DNA of 10,961 nt, from assembly GCA_041685075.1 (NCBI GenBank), contig JAWLGN010000187.1:1-10961 (forward strand), written 5' to 3'. Both the position numbers and the translations under genes were made by a program. This document shows positions 1 to 7,231 of the stretch, piece by piece. This DNA is from JAMCRM01 sp041685075. Lineage in GTDB: Bacteria; Acidobacteriota; Terriglobia; Bryobacterales; Bryobacteraceae. The first letter of the stretch is position 1; each line of letters begins with the position of its first letter. The notes under the pieces are model-generated. The model was not told the DNA's origin. It made no database searches and was given only the letters and a program-made list of their open reading frames with translations.

Positions 1-1022
<1,022 letters not shown>

Positions 1023-1092
1023 GCGTAGCTTCTATCGGCGGGAACGTCAGGAGAGTTTAACGAGGTGGGAGAGTTCGGGGAGGGCGGCCTGC

Positions 1093-1120
1093 GGGGGCCG
1101 CCCCCCCCGGGGACACAGGC
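1093..1120 (-). terminator. GC-rich hairpin after the hsp20 stop
   Basis: Immediately after the Hsp20 TAA (1123-1121) there is an inverted repeat, GCCTG at 1087-1091 with CAGGC at 1116-1120. Between its arms, GGGGG (1093-1097) can pair with part of the C8 run at 1101-1108. This would form a strong hairpin at the end of the Hsp20 transcript. No U-tract follows on the minus strand, so it may stabilise the 3' end or act as a pausing site rather than a classical intrinsic terminator. Confidence 0.4.
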
Positions 1121-1585
1121 TTACGCCGCCAGAGCTTTCTGAGCGTCGCCGGTCCCTACCGAGATGGGTATCTGCCTGGGTTTCACCGCGTCGGCAACGG
1201 GGATGCGGATGTCCAGCACTCCATCGTGGAGATGAGCCTGTAGTTTGTCCATATCCAGGCCGGCAGGCAACTGGAGTGTGCGTTCGAAGCGGCCGTAGAG
1301 CATCTGGTTGTAGACAGTGCCCTTCTTGCCGAACTCCTCCGGAGCGCGCCGCTCGCCCTGGATAGTGAGCTGGTTGCCTTGCACCGTGAGCTTGAGATCC
1401 TCTTCCCTGACGGCGGGCAACACGACCCGAAGATTCAGGAAGTCGTCGGTCCAGCCGGTCTCCACGGCCGGAGCGAATGACCACTCGGAGCCGGAAAGAC
1501 GCCGCTGTGGACCGAAGGCATCGAAGATCTGATCGAAAGTACGGCGAAAATCCGCCAGTTCATCAAAGATCGTCCTTCCAAACAT
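1121..1585 (-). CDS. Hsp20/alpha-crystallin family small heat shock protein
   Basis: ATP-independent holdase chaperone of 154 residues that binds unfolding proteins in the cytoplasm, probably as an oligomer. The N-terminus (MFGRTIFDELADFRRTFDQIF) is the usual amphipathic arm of bacterial class A-like Hsp20. The alpha-crystallin domain runs from about residue 43 to 140, with the conserved DGVLDIRIPV segment (the family's A-x-x-x-GVL signature region). It ends with an IPI motif (PRQIPISV), the I-x-I anchor used for oligomer contacts. The start is well supported: AAGGAGG at 1598-1592 lies six bases before the ATG. A near-consensus promoter and a leader inverted repeat lie upstream, so it is transcribed on its own rather than from trpEG. 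The gene on its 3' side is the histidine kinase, 98 bp away; a functional link is not evident. Confidence 0.95.
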   Translation of the reverse strand: MFGRTIFDELADFRRTFDQIFDAFGPQRRLSGSEWSFAPAVETGWTDDFLNLRVVLPAVREEDLKLTVQGNQLTIQGERRAPEEFGKKGTVYNQMLYGRFERTLQLPAGLDMDKLQAHLHDGVLDIRIPVADAVKPRQIPISVGTGDAQKALAA

Positions 1586-1591
1586 GCTGTA

Positions 1592-1598
1592 CCTCCTT
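1592..1598 (-). promoter_or_regulatory. Strong ribosome binding site of hsp20
   Basis: AAGGAGG is read on the minus strand, six bases before the ATG at 1585. It is by far the best Shine-Dalgarno in the window. Most other genes here have weak or no recognisable sites, which suggests high-level translation of the chaperone. Its first AAG can pair with CUUG at 1606-1603 in a small hairpin. Confidence 0.85.
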
Positions 1599-1612
1599 GA
1601 ACCAAGATTTCC

Positions 1613-1638
1613 TGGGTTTGGGGGTCATCCCAAACCCA
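1613..1638 (-). repeat. Perfect 10-bp inverted repeat in the hsp20 leader
   Basis: TGGGTTTGGG (1613-1622), a six-base loop and CCCAAACCCA (1629-1638) form a perfect inverted repeat. It starts about ten bases downstream of the -10 box at 1654-1649, so it covers the first transcribed bases. It could be a repressor operator in DNA or a 5' mRNA stem-loop. It does not match CIRCE (TTAGCACTC-N9-GAGTGCTAA) or the HAIR element of HspR. No U-tract follows on either strand, so it is unlikely to be a terminator. Confidence 0.7.
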
Positions 1639-1648
1639 TCTCACTCAC

Positions 1649-1677
1649 AATATATAAAATGATCTTAGTCTTGTCAA
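1649..1677 (-). promoter_or_regulatory. Near-consensus sigma70 promoter of hsp20
   Basis: TTGACA (1677-1672), a 17-base spacer and TATATT (1654-1649) match the vegetative consensus with one mismatch, inside an AT-rich island in otherwise GC-rich DNA. The predicted start near 1642 gives a leader of about 57 bases. A heat-shock sigma32 site (CTTGAA / CCCCAT) is not seen. Heat or stress control would therefore have to come from a repressor or from the leader RNA. An imperfect operator-like repeat, CTTGTC (1670-1675) with GACAAG (1692-1697), overlaps the -35. Confidence 0.75.
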
Positions 1678-1735
1678 CTCATGTTTGCTTAGACAAGTAG
1701 AGGGATAAAATTTTTACAAATGGGTTCTCGAGGCC

Positions 1736-3883
1736 CTACCGGACCGAGTCGACTACGTTCCGGATCAGCCGCAGACCCGCATCCCCCTCCGCCGTGAGGA
1801 TGGATTCCGGGTGGAACTGCACGGCCGTCACCGGTAGTTCGCGGTGCCGTACCGCCATGATCACGCCGTCCTCGGTCTCGGCCGTAATCTCCAGGCAATC
1901 CGGGAAGGACTCCCGAAGGGCGAACAGGGAGTGATAGCGGCCCACCGGGAAGGGTTCCGGCAATCCTTCGAAAATGCCTGTCCCGCAGTGCTTTACGAGC
2001 GAGGGCTTGCCATGCATGGGGTAGTCCAGGACGCCTAACTGCCCGCCGAAGGCCTCCACCACGCCCTGGAGCCCCAGACAGACCCCAAAGACCGGCAGCC
2101 GGAGGTCGGCGGCATGGCGTACCAGCTCCGGGACGCCGAACTCGGCCGGGCGGCCGGGGCCGGGGGAGATCAGGACCAGGTCCGGGCGGAGTTGGTCGAG
2201 CAGCGACCGCGGGAATCCGGCGCGGTAGGTGACCACCTCCGCCCCCGCCTGCCGTGCATAGTTGGCCAGGGTGTGGATGAAGCAGTCGTCGTTATCCACC
2301 AGGAGCATCCGGACCGGGCGCGCCTCGGCGGCGGCAGGGGAAACCACAGCCGCGGCGGCGGCGGGCTCCGGGTGGGCCTCGGGCTGGATGGCGCGGAAGA
2401 AGGCCGTGGCCTTGAGGCGCGTCTCGCGCTCCTCCATGGCCGGCACGGAGTCGTAGAGCAGGGTGGCGCCCACGGGATAATGCGCCATGCCGTCGCGCAG
2501 GTAGACGGTGCGGATCAGGATGCCTGTATTGATGTCGCCGTTCATCTGGAGCATCCCGATGGCCCCGCCGTACCAGCCGCGGGGGTCGTTTTCGAGCCGC
2601 TCGACAGCCTGGGCGGCGGCCTTCTTGGGCGCGCCGATCACCGTGACCGCCCACATGTGGCTGAGGAAGGCGTCCAGCGAATCGAAGCCCTCCTTGAGCT
2701 GTCCCTCGACGTGGTCCACGGTGTGGAAGACCCCGGCGTAGGATTCGATGAGGCGGCGGCCGATCACCTGCACGCTGCCGGGTTCGCAGACGCGCGACTT
2801 ATCGTTGCGGTCCACGTCGGTACACATGGTGAGTTCGGATTCTTCCTTGGCGGATTCGAGCAGCTCCCGGATGTTCTGCGCGTCGCGGATGGGGTCGCCG
2901 GTGCGCTGGGCGGTGCCGGAGATGGGGCAGGTTTCCACGCGCCGGCCCTCGATCCGCACGAACATCTCGGGCGAAGCGCCCACGAGCTGCTCATCGCCGA
3001 ACTGGAGCAGGAACTGGTAGGGGCTGGGGCTGGCGTGCTGGATGCGCTCGAACAGGGACGAGGGCGTGCCGGAGTAGGGGGCGCGGAAGGTCTGGCGGAG
3101 CACCACCTCGTAGTAGTCGCCGCGGCGCATGCCCTGGCGCACGTCCTCGACCTTGGCCATGTACTCTTCGGGCGTGTGATCGCTCGAGATGCCGGCCGGC
3201 TCGCGCGCGGGCGGCGGGGCGACCGGCTCGGCCGAACGCTCGAGCGCCAGCGTCGAGTAGCTCTCGTAGTCGAAATCGTACTGGTAGCGCTCGATCACCT
3301 CTTTCTTGCGGTCCATGAAGCAGATGTCGTCGCAAAGAAAGAGGTGCAGATCCTTGTGACCGGTGCGGGGGAGGCGCTTTTCGATGGGCTCGAACTGGAA
3401 CAGCAGGTCGTAGCCGAAGGCGCCCACCAGCGCCAGGTAGGGGTCGCCGGGGTCGCGGAACTCTTCGGTCAGTGCCCGCAGGATGGAAAAGACCGAGGGC
3501 TGCTTGCTGCGCTCCTCCTCGGGAAAAAGCGGAGGCAGAGGCTTCAAACGGCCGATCAGGGTGCTGCCGTGCGGGCCGAAGCTCTCCCAGTGGGGATGAT
3601 CGGCCAGCAGCGGCCAGAGCATCTGGTTGAGCATTTCGCCCCGCAGGTTGAGGGGGCGAAACTCCACCCGGCGGTCCCAGGCGACGATTTCGAGCGGCGG
3701 GCGCGTGGCGGCGATATCCCAGCGCGAATAACGCCCGGGGTACTCGTAGCCGGAGGAGAGATAGATGCCGCGCCGGGTATCCAGTTCCCGCAGCAATCGC
3801 CGGAGCCCTCTCCGATAGGGCATCCTGGACGCCGTGCGGGTGACGGCAATCCCGTGTGGGGTGGTATAGCGGTAGACGCGCAT
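1736..3883 (-). CDS. trpEG: Fused anthranilate synthase, component I + II
   Basis: Converts chorismate plus glutamine to anthranilate, the first step of tryptophan synthesis. The 715-residue length and architecture match the single-chain TrpE(G) type known from rhizobia and others. The N-terminal regulatory region contains YLSSGYEYPGRYSRWD (about 41-56), the area of the Trp feedback site in this family. The chorismate-binding domain spans about 240-485, with GAPKKAA and the ISGTAQR and DRNDKSR motifs. An Ala/Pro-rich linker (about 488-510) leads to the class I glutamine amidotransferase. That domain carries ISPGPGRP, the nucleophile loop GVCLGLQ (Cys602) and FHPES (His691, Glu693), so the triad is complete. 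The start ATG gives the normal family N-terminus, though no good Shine-Dalgarno is visible. No other trp gene is next to it. PabB/PabA or PhzE are less likely given the feedback region and clade-like sequence. Confidence 0.96.
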   Translation of the reverse strand: MRVYRYTTPHGIAVTRTASRMPYRRGLRRLLRELDTRRGIYLSSGYEYPGRYSRWDIAATRPPLEIVAWDRRVEFRPLNLRGEMLNQMLWPLLADHPHWESFGPHGSTLIGRLKPLPPLFPEEERSKQPSVFSILRALTEEFRDPGDPYLALVGAFGYDLLFQFEPIEKRLPRTGHKDLHLFLCDDICFMDRKKEVIERYQYDFDYESYSTLALERSAEPVAPPPAREPAGISSDHTPEEYMAKVEDVRQGMRRGDYYEVVLRQTFRAPYSGTPSSLFERIQHASPSPYQFLLQFGDEQLVGASPEMFVRIEGRRVETCPISGTAQRTGDPIRDAQNIRELLESAKEESELTMCTDVDRNDKSRVCEPGSVQVIGRRLIESYAGVFHTVDHVEGQLKEGFDSLDAFLSHMWAVTVIGAPKKAAAQAVERLENDPRGWYGGAIGMLQMNGDINTGILIRTVYLRDGMAHYPVGATLLYDSVPAMEERETRLKATAFFRAIQPEAHPEPAAAAAVVSPAAAEARPVRMLLVDNDDCFIHTLANYARQAGAEVVTYRAGFPRSLLDQLRPDLVLISPGPGRPAEFGVPELVRHAADLRLPVFGVCLGLQGVVEAFGGQLGVLDYPMHGKPSLVKHCGTGIFEGLPEPFPVGRYHSLFALRESFPDCLEITAETEDGVIMAVRHRELPVTAVQFHPESILTAEGDAGLRLIRNVVDSVR

Positions 3884-3982
3884 GATGGGGCCGCGGTCTG
3901 CGGGTTGAGATCCCAGGATAGCATGCGGCCCGGAGGGGTCAGGCCGCCGCTCCCGGAACCGGCGCGAGCGGCCAGGTGTCCA

Positions 3983-4519
3983 ATGCTCATGCGTCGTGTG
4001 GCCTGGTTTGTGCTCCTTGCCGTCCGGGCGGCCTATCCCGCCGAATGGGGTCCGCCGGTTAACGGCCTGCGCCTCTCCCTGGCGCTCGAAGGCGAGGAGG
4101 CGGTGGTCGCCTTCCGGAACACGGCCGCAAACCAGGCGCTGCTGCTCCCGCTGGGCCAGATGCTCGGGGGAAGCCTGAGTCTGGATTTAGTGCGGCTCCA
4201 CCTGGTTGCGCCGGATGGAACCCGCCGCCGGCTACAGTATGTAGGGGGTCCTGGAGTGATGACCGGGCAGATTCTGCCCTACTTCGTGCCCCTGATGCCG
4301 GGTTCCGTCTACACCGTGAGGACGCCGCTGCGGCACTGGAGGTTGGGAAGCGGCCTGAAGCGGGTGGAGAAGGATCTGGCGCGCGGGGCGGCACTCCAGG
4401 CAGGCATCGAAGCCCCCGAGTCCCTGCTCTGGAAATTCGCCCAATACTACCCCGTGAAAAAGTTCTGGAGCGGCGAAGCCTTCTCCAAGGTGGTGCGTGC
4501 GCCGCCGGTCCGGCCTTAG
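3983..4519 (+). CDS. Small exported protein of unknown function
   Basis: 178 residues; I do not recognise a family. Residues 1-20 look like a signal peptide (MRRVAWFVLLAVRAAYPA), with cleavage probably before EWGPPVNGL. There is no lipobox Cys, so the mature part should be periplasmic or secreted. Residues 27-120 alternate short hydrophobic strands with turns (LRLSLALEGEEAVVAFRN, then a strand ending LHLVAPDGTRRRL), as expected of a beta-sandwich. The C-terminal part is basic and aromatic (LLWKFAQYYPVKKFW). AGGTG at 3974-3978 may serve the ATG at 3983 or the one at 3989; the difference is two residues. It is divergent from trpEG, with 99 bp between starts, and converges on the next gene with a 16-bp gap. 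The same frame stays open far upstream opposite trpEG, but that part looks like antisense noise. Confidence 0.7.
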   Translation: MLMRRVAWFVLLAVRAAYPAEWGPPVNGLRLSLALEGEEAVVAFRNTAANQALLLPLGQMLGGSLSLDLVRLHLVAPDGTRRRLQYVGGPGVMTGQILPYFVPLMPGSVYTVRTPLRHWRLGSGLKRVEKDLARGAALQAGIEAPESLLWKFAQYYPVKKFWSGEAFSKVVRAPPVRP

Positions 4520-4535
4520 TGATGGCGCGCGCCCG

Positions 4536-5048
4536 CTACCGCCGGGCCCGGCCGATGCCGGTGCCGCTATAGAGCAGCGAAAACGCCTTCAACGCCGCCA
4601 GCCACGCGGTAAGGGTCAAGGCGTGCCGCAGGTAGTTCAGATTCCCCCATCGCATGGCGGCCGCTACGGACTCGAGCGAATCCGGACTCTCCATCAACCC
4701 CAGCATCGTGGGGATGAAATAAGAGAAAGTGAACGCTCTGTCCGCCAGAGCAACCACGGCCGCGGTAAGCCACCAGCGGCGCAGTGTGCCGGCGCTGCGC
4801 CAGCCCGCAACCAGATTCGCCAGCGTCAGGATGGTCAGCGGCCCGGTAGTCACGAAAGCCCAGAACCGCAGGCCGGTGTTGTGCCGCCGCGCCGCCTCGG
4901 CATTCCAGTGCCAGGCGGAATCCGGAGATGAAACCAGCCAATCGGCAAAAACAATGCGGCTCTCGTAGATACCGGCGCCGAAGGCTATGCCCAGATTGAT
5001 GACCAGGAGCCACAACAGGGCTTTCCGGAAATGGCCTCTGGCGCCCAT
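4536..5048 (-). CDS. Four-helix membrane protein, DUF1772-like
   Basis: 170-residue integral inner-membrane protein with four predicted helices at about 10-32, 60-82, 92-115 and 138-160. The pattern of a first helix with GAGIYES, a loop ending near RFW, then TTGPLTILTLANL, and a last helix with LNYLRH and AWLAALKAF resembles DUF1772 (anthrone oxygenase family) proteins. Most bacterial members of that family have no demonstrated reaction, so no enzyme activity is claimed. The start ATG at 5048 has no clear Shine-Dalgarno but gives a sensible first helix. It lies 42 bp downstream of the Crp/Fnr regulator on the same strand, so the two are probably co-transcribed. The family assignment is from memory of the pattern and is moderate; the membrane topology is clear. 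Confidence 0.75.
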   Translation of the reverse strand: MGARGHFRKALLWLLVINLGIAFGAGIYESRIVFADWLVSSPDSAWHWNAEAARRHNTGLRFWAFVTTGPLTILTLANLVAGWRSAGTLRRWWLTAAVVALADRAFTFSYFIPTMLGLMESPDSLESVAAAMRWGNLNYLRHALTLTAWLAALKAFSLLYSGTGIGRARR

Positions 5049-5090
5049 AGGTTCAATCGTAGCGCGAGGCTACCACCGCGCCGGGCGTGC

Positions 5091-5765
5091 TCAGATCTGC
5101 GTTTCGGCTTCGCGCTCCAAACCCTCGCGGTCCGCAATGCTGACCATGCGGCCGTCGATGCGGATGAGGTTTTCGGCGCGGAAGCGGGCCAGGTTGCGGG
5201 AGACCACTTCCCGCACGGTGCCCAAACGGGAGGCGATCTCCTGGTGGGTGGGGAGGGGGAACTCGTCGCAGCCGGCCTCCTGGCGGCCGTCGAGCAGCAG
5301 GCGGGCCAGCCGCTGGGTGACGCTGCCGAAGGTCATGCTCTCCACCACCATCACGAGATGCCGCAGCCGCTTGCCCACAATCGCCAGCAGCTTCAGCCCC
5401 AACTCCGGATATTGCCGGCAGACCTGCTGGAAACCGGTTTTGTCGATGAAATAGGCGGTGACGGGGCTGATGGCCCGTACGGAGGCGGGGTAGGGGCCGC
5501 CGTCGAACAGCGGCAGCTCCGCCACCGTGCAGGGCGCGGTATCGAGCGCCAGCATCATCTCCCTGCCGCTCGGCGAGGTCTTGAAGATTTTGACCGAGCC
5601 CTTGGCGATGAGGAAGATGCCGGCGCAGGGTTCGCCCTCCCAGAACAGCATCTCCTCGGGCTGATAGCTCTTCTCGACGGCGCGCTGGGCCAGGGCGTTC
5701 AACTCCGCCCCGCCCAATCCGGCAAAAAGCGGCATGCGCGCCAGGATGTCTCTTTTAGCCGGCAC
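5091..5765 (-). CDS. Crp/Fnr-family transcriptional regulator
   Basis: 224-residue cytoplasmic DNA-binding regulator. The N-terminal cyclic-nucleotide-binding-like barrel covers about 12-115 (PLFAGLGGAELNALA, then EGEPCAGIFLIAKGSVKIF). A dimerisation helix spans about 118-145. The C-terminal winged helix-turn-helix runs from about 150 to 212, with LPTHQEIASRLG and the recognition helix TVREVVSRNLARF. Cysteines are at 47, 79, 116 and 166. None forms the N-terminal cluster of classical Fnr, so it is not an iron-sulfur oxygen sensor of that type, and the ligand is unknown. The GTG start at 5765 gives the family-typical N-terminus PAKRDILARMPLF; the first ATG (residue 11) would cut the first helix. 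The open frame extends further upstream to 6125, but that stretch lies opposite the plus-strand gene and is not coding. It is probably co-transcribed with the DUF1772-like gene downstream. Its targets are unknown. Confidence 0.93.
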   Translation of the reverse strand: MPAKRDILARMPLFAGLGGAELNALAQRAVEKSYQPEEMLFWEGEPCAGIFLIAKGSVKIFKTSPSGREMMLALDTAPCTVAELPLFDGGPYPASVRAISPVTAYFIDKTGFQQVCRQYPELGLKLLAIVGKRLRHLVMVVESMTFGSVTQRLARLLLDGRQEAGCDEFPLPTHQEIASRLGTVREVVSRNLARFRAENLIRIDGRMVSIADREGLEREAETQI

Positions 5766-5771
5766 AACCCC

Positions 5772-5790
5772 AGTATACGGTGAGCGCTCA
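5772..5790 (-). promoter_or_regulatory. Putative crp-like gene promoter with palindromic operator
   Basis: On the minus strand, TATACT (5777-5772) is a good -10 box only six bases before the GTG start. The perfect palindrome TGAGCGCTCA (5781-5790) sits just upstream, where the spacer would be. No convincing -35 box is visible. If this -10 is used, the transcript would begin at or within a base or two of the start codon (leaderless). The palindrome could be a binding site for autoregulation. Confidence 0.4.
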
Positions 5791-5818
5791 GGTCCATGCC
5801 GCCTCCCCACCTCGGGCT

Positions 5819-5835
5819 GGTACGAGACTAGTACC
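5819..5835. repeat. Short inverted repeat in the divergent intergenic region
   Basis: GGTAC (5819-5823) and GTACC (5831-5835), separated by seven bases, form an inverted repeat between the regulator gene and the 5905 gene. Its size and position fit a dimeric regulator's operator, but five-base arms are not rare and no second copy was found in the window. Confidence 0.3.
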
Positions 5836-5904
5836 TTCCTCACGCCCGTAAAACCGGAGGTCGAGGTATGATAAAAGGCCGCAGAATTCAGGCTCCCATT
5901 CACC

Positions 5905-6195
5905 ATGGAATTCATCAACAATCTCACCGGCAAGAACATCGCAGAGAAAGTGACCGAGTACAGCGAGCTGTACGGCGAGGTGCTCCTTGGCCTCCATAGG
6001 GATGTGGTGGAACTCCAGTCCCGGCTGGGCGACGCGCCCGGCGTGGAGGTACTGCGGCAGAAGGTTCTGCGGTTGGAAGACAGGCAGAACGTCCTGGAGG
6101 AACGCCTGCGAAAGGCGGTTCGCACGGGAGCGTGGCTGATCGCCCTTCTATGCGTGATCGCCGGGTGGGTTCTATGGACCAGATTCGCCGGCTAG
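5905..6195 (+). CDS. Small coiled-coil protein with C-terminal membrane anchor
   Basis: 96 residues; no family recognised. The N-terminal part (MEFINNLTGKNIAEKVTEYS) is soluble. Residues about 48-71 (VEVLRQKVLRLEDRQNVLEE and following) have the charged heptad pattern of a short coiled coil. Residues about 75-92 (GAWLIALLCVIAGWVLW) form one membrane helix with only four residues after it, so this is a tail-anchored protein facing the cytoplasm. A TATGAT -10-like box lies at 5867-5872; the Shine-Dalgarno is weak. The next gene starts inside this one (22-base overlap), which implies translational coupling and a shared function. A role as a membrane scaffold or regulator of the following protein is inference only. 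Confidence 0.72.
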   Translation: MEFINNLTGKNIAEKVTEYSELYGEVLLGLHRDVVELQSRLGDAPGVEVLRQKVLRLEDRQNVLEERLRKAVRTGAWLIALLCVIAGWVLWTRFAG

Positions 6196-7181
6196 CCCGG
6201 CACTACTCTTCGCAAGCCTCGGATCGCGGCCCTGTTCGGGAGCAAATCCGAGAGCTGTATACGAAATACCTTCAGAGCCGCGAGACGACGTTGTTGGATG
6301 CCGTCGCGGCGGCCGCCGGCATCTCCGGGGTGGTCCTCTCCCCGCGCTTCGATCCTTCCGATCTCAGCCCGCAGATGCGGGAGGCCTTCGAGCTTGCCTA
6401 CCCGAGCATCCCCATCGAATCCCTGGCGGACTACTCCCCCGAGCAGCTCGGGGGATTCATCCACGGATGGAAAGGCAAGCTCTTTGAAGTGATCGTCCGG
6501 GATCGCCTGAACGACGGCAAGTGGGTCGGAGAGCTGCACCTGAAGCCCGGGCAATATGCGGAGCTTGCGAAGGACCCCAGCCAGCCGGGTTGGGACCTGG
6601 CGATTCTGGACGAAAACGGCGCCGCGGCGGACCAGCTCCAATTGAAGGCCACCTCCTCACTGCAATACGCCAGGGAGGCGCTGGAACGGTATCCGCATAT
6701 TCACGTGATCACCGCGCAGGAGGCGGCCGGCGGGGATCCGCAACTCCTGGAACGCCTCACCAATAGCGGCATTTCCGAGGAGGAGCTGGAGGGGCAGGTC
6801 GAATCGGCGCTCTCGTCCGTGACGGACCATTCTGCGGCCCAGGGCTGGCTGGACGACGTCTTTCCCTTCCTGCCCTTCGTCATCATCGCCGGTACCGAGG
6901 GTATGTGCCTGTTCCTTGGGAAGACCAGCCTGGAGAAGGCGGCCAGGCGGGGTGCCGGGCGGGCGCTCAAAGCAAGCGCCTCCATGGGGGTGGGCTACCT
7001 GGTGTACACACTCGATGGGGGCCTGATCAGCATTCCGGCCACGATGATCACGCGGCTCTCGATCGACCGGTTCCGGAACCTCCGGAGGGCCGGGCAGGAC
7101 ATGACCGCCAGGCTCGAAACGCTGCGGGCCATCGGCGCGGCGCGGAATGCCGCGGGATATCTGCCCTCGCCGACCGCATGA
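6174..7181 (+). CDS. Unassigned protein with PD-(D/E)XK-like motif and hydrophobic C-terminal segments
   Basis: 335 residues; no family recognised. Residues 99-181 have the order of a restriction-endonuclease fold. Helix GWKGKLFEVIVRDRLN carries Glu105, GWDLAILD carries Asp141, and QLQLKATSS carries Gln156-x-Lys158 on the next strand. The last strand, YPHIHVITAQ, follows. The E...D...QxK pattern is that of the PD-(D/E)XK superfamily, but a degenerate or non-nuclease member is possible. Residues about 226-248 (FPFLPFVIIAGTEGMCLFLG) and 267-292 are hydrophobic and Gly/Ala-rich, suggesting membrane association or insertion. A basic tail follows. The ATG at 6174, with GGTGGG just before it, is preferred over the ATG at 6132, which would give a 64-base overlap and an atypical Arg-rich N-terminus. 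It is coupled to the upstream coiled-coil gene and converges on the cytochrome operon. Confidence 0.72.
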   Translation: MDQIRRLARHYSSQASDRGPVREQIRELYTKYLQSRETTLLDAVAAAAGISGVVLSPRFDPSDLSPQMREAFELAYPSIPIESLADYSPEQLGGFIHGWKGKLFEVIVRDRLNDGKWVGELHLKPGQYAELAKDPSQPGWDLAILDENGAAADQLQLKATSSLQYAREALERYPHIHVITAQEAAGGDPQLLERLTNSGISEEELEGQVESALSSVTDHSAAQGWLDDVFPFLPFVIIAGTEGMCLFLGKTSLEKAARRGAGRALKASASMGVGYLVYTLDGGLISIPATMITRLSIDRFRNLRRAGQDMTARLETLRAIGAARNAAGYLPSPTA

Positions 7182-7186
7182 CCTCC

Positions 7187-7231
7187 GGCCGGCGCCGCGG
7201 CCTCACCGCGTAATCCGCAATCCCGCGGTGA
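7187..7231. terminator. Stem-loops between convergent genes
   Basis: Two inverted repeats occupy the junction of the convergent genes ending at 7181 and 7203. GGCCG (7187-7191) pairs with CGGCC (7198-7202) over a six-base loop. TCACCGCG (7203-7210) pairs with CGCGGTGA (7224-7231) over thirteen bases and includes the stop codon of the barrel gene. Neither is followed by a T-run on either strand, so intrinsic termination is uncertain, but a bidirectional end-of-transcript structure is plausible. Confidence 0.35.

Noticed and set aside
1586..1735. CIRCE, HAIR or sigma32-type heat-shock elements before hsp20
   Set aside because: None of the known consensus sequences is present; the region has a vegetative promoter and other repeats instead.
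3884..3925. Possible trp leader peptide (ATG CTA TCC TGG ...) upstream of trpEG
   Set aside because: It has a single Trp codon, no stop before the gene, and no terminator/antiterminator pair that I could find, so no support for attenuation.
2114..3982. Very long plus-strand open frame opposite trpEG, continuous with the exported-protein gene
   Set aside because: It is the GC-rich antisense shadow of trpEG: its translation is low-complexity Gly/Ala/His/Glu/Val with no domain, whereas the opposite strand encodes a complete enzyme. Only the part from 3983 has a signal peptide and a protein-like composition.
4541..4552. 12-bp palindrome GCCGGGCCCGGC near the convergent gene ends
   Set aside because: It lies inside the 3' coding end of the 4536-5048 gene, has no loop or T-run, and such GC palindromes are expected by chance in this composition.
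5059..5073. GTAGC / GCTAC hairpin between the regulator and the DUF1772-like gene
   Set aside because: The stem is only five base pairs with no T-run. The 42-bp gap and common strand favour read-through.
5766..6125. N-terminal extension of the Crp/Fnr regulator to 344 residues
   Set aside because: The extension has no relation to the family, lies opposite the 5905 gene and is Ser/Arg-rich. The GTG at 5765 gives the normal family length.
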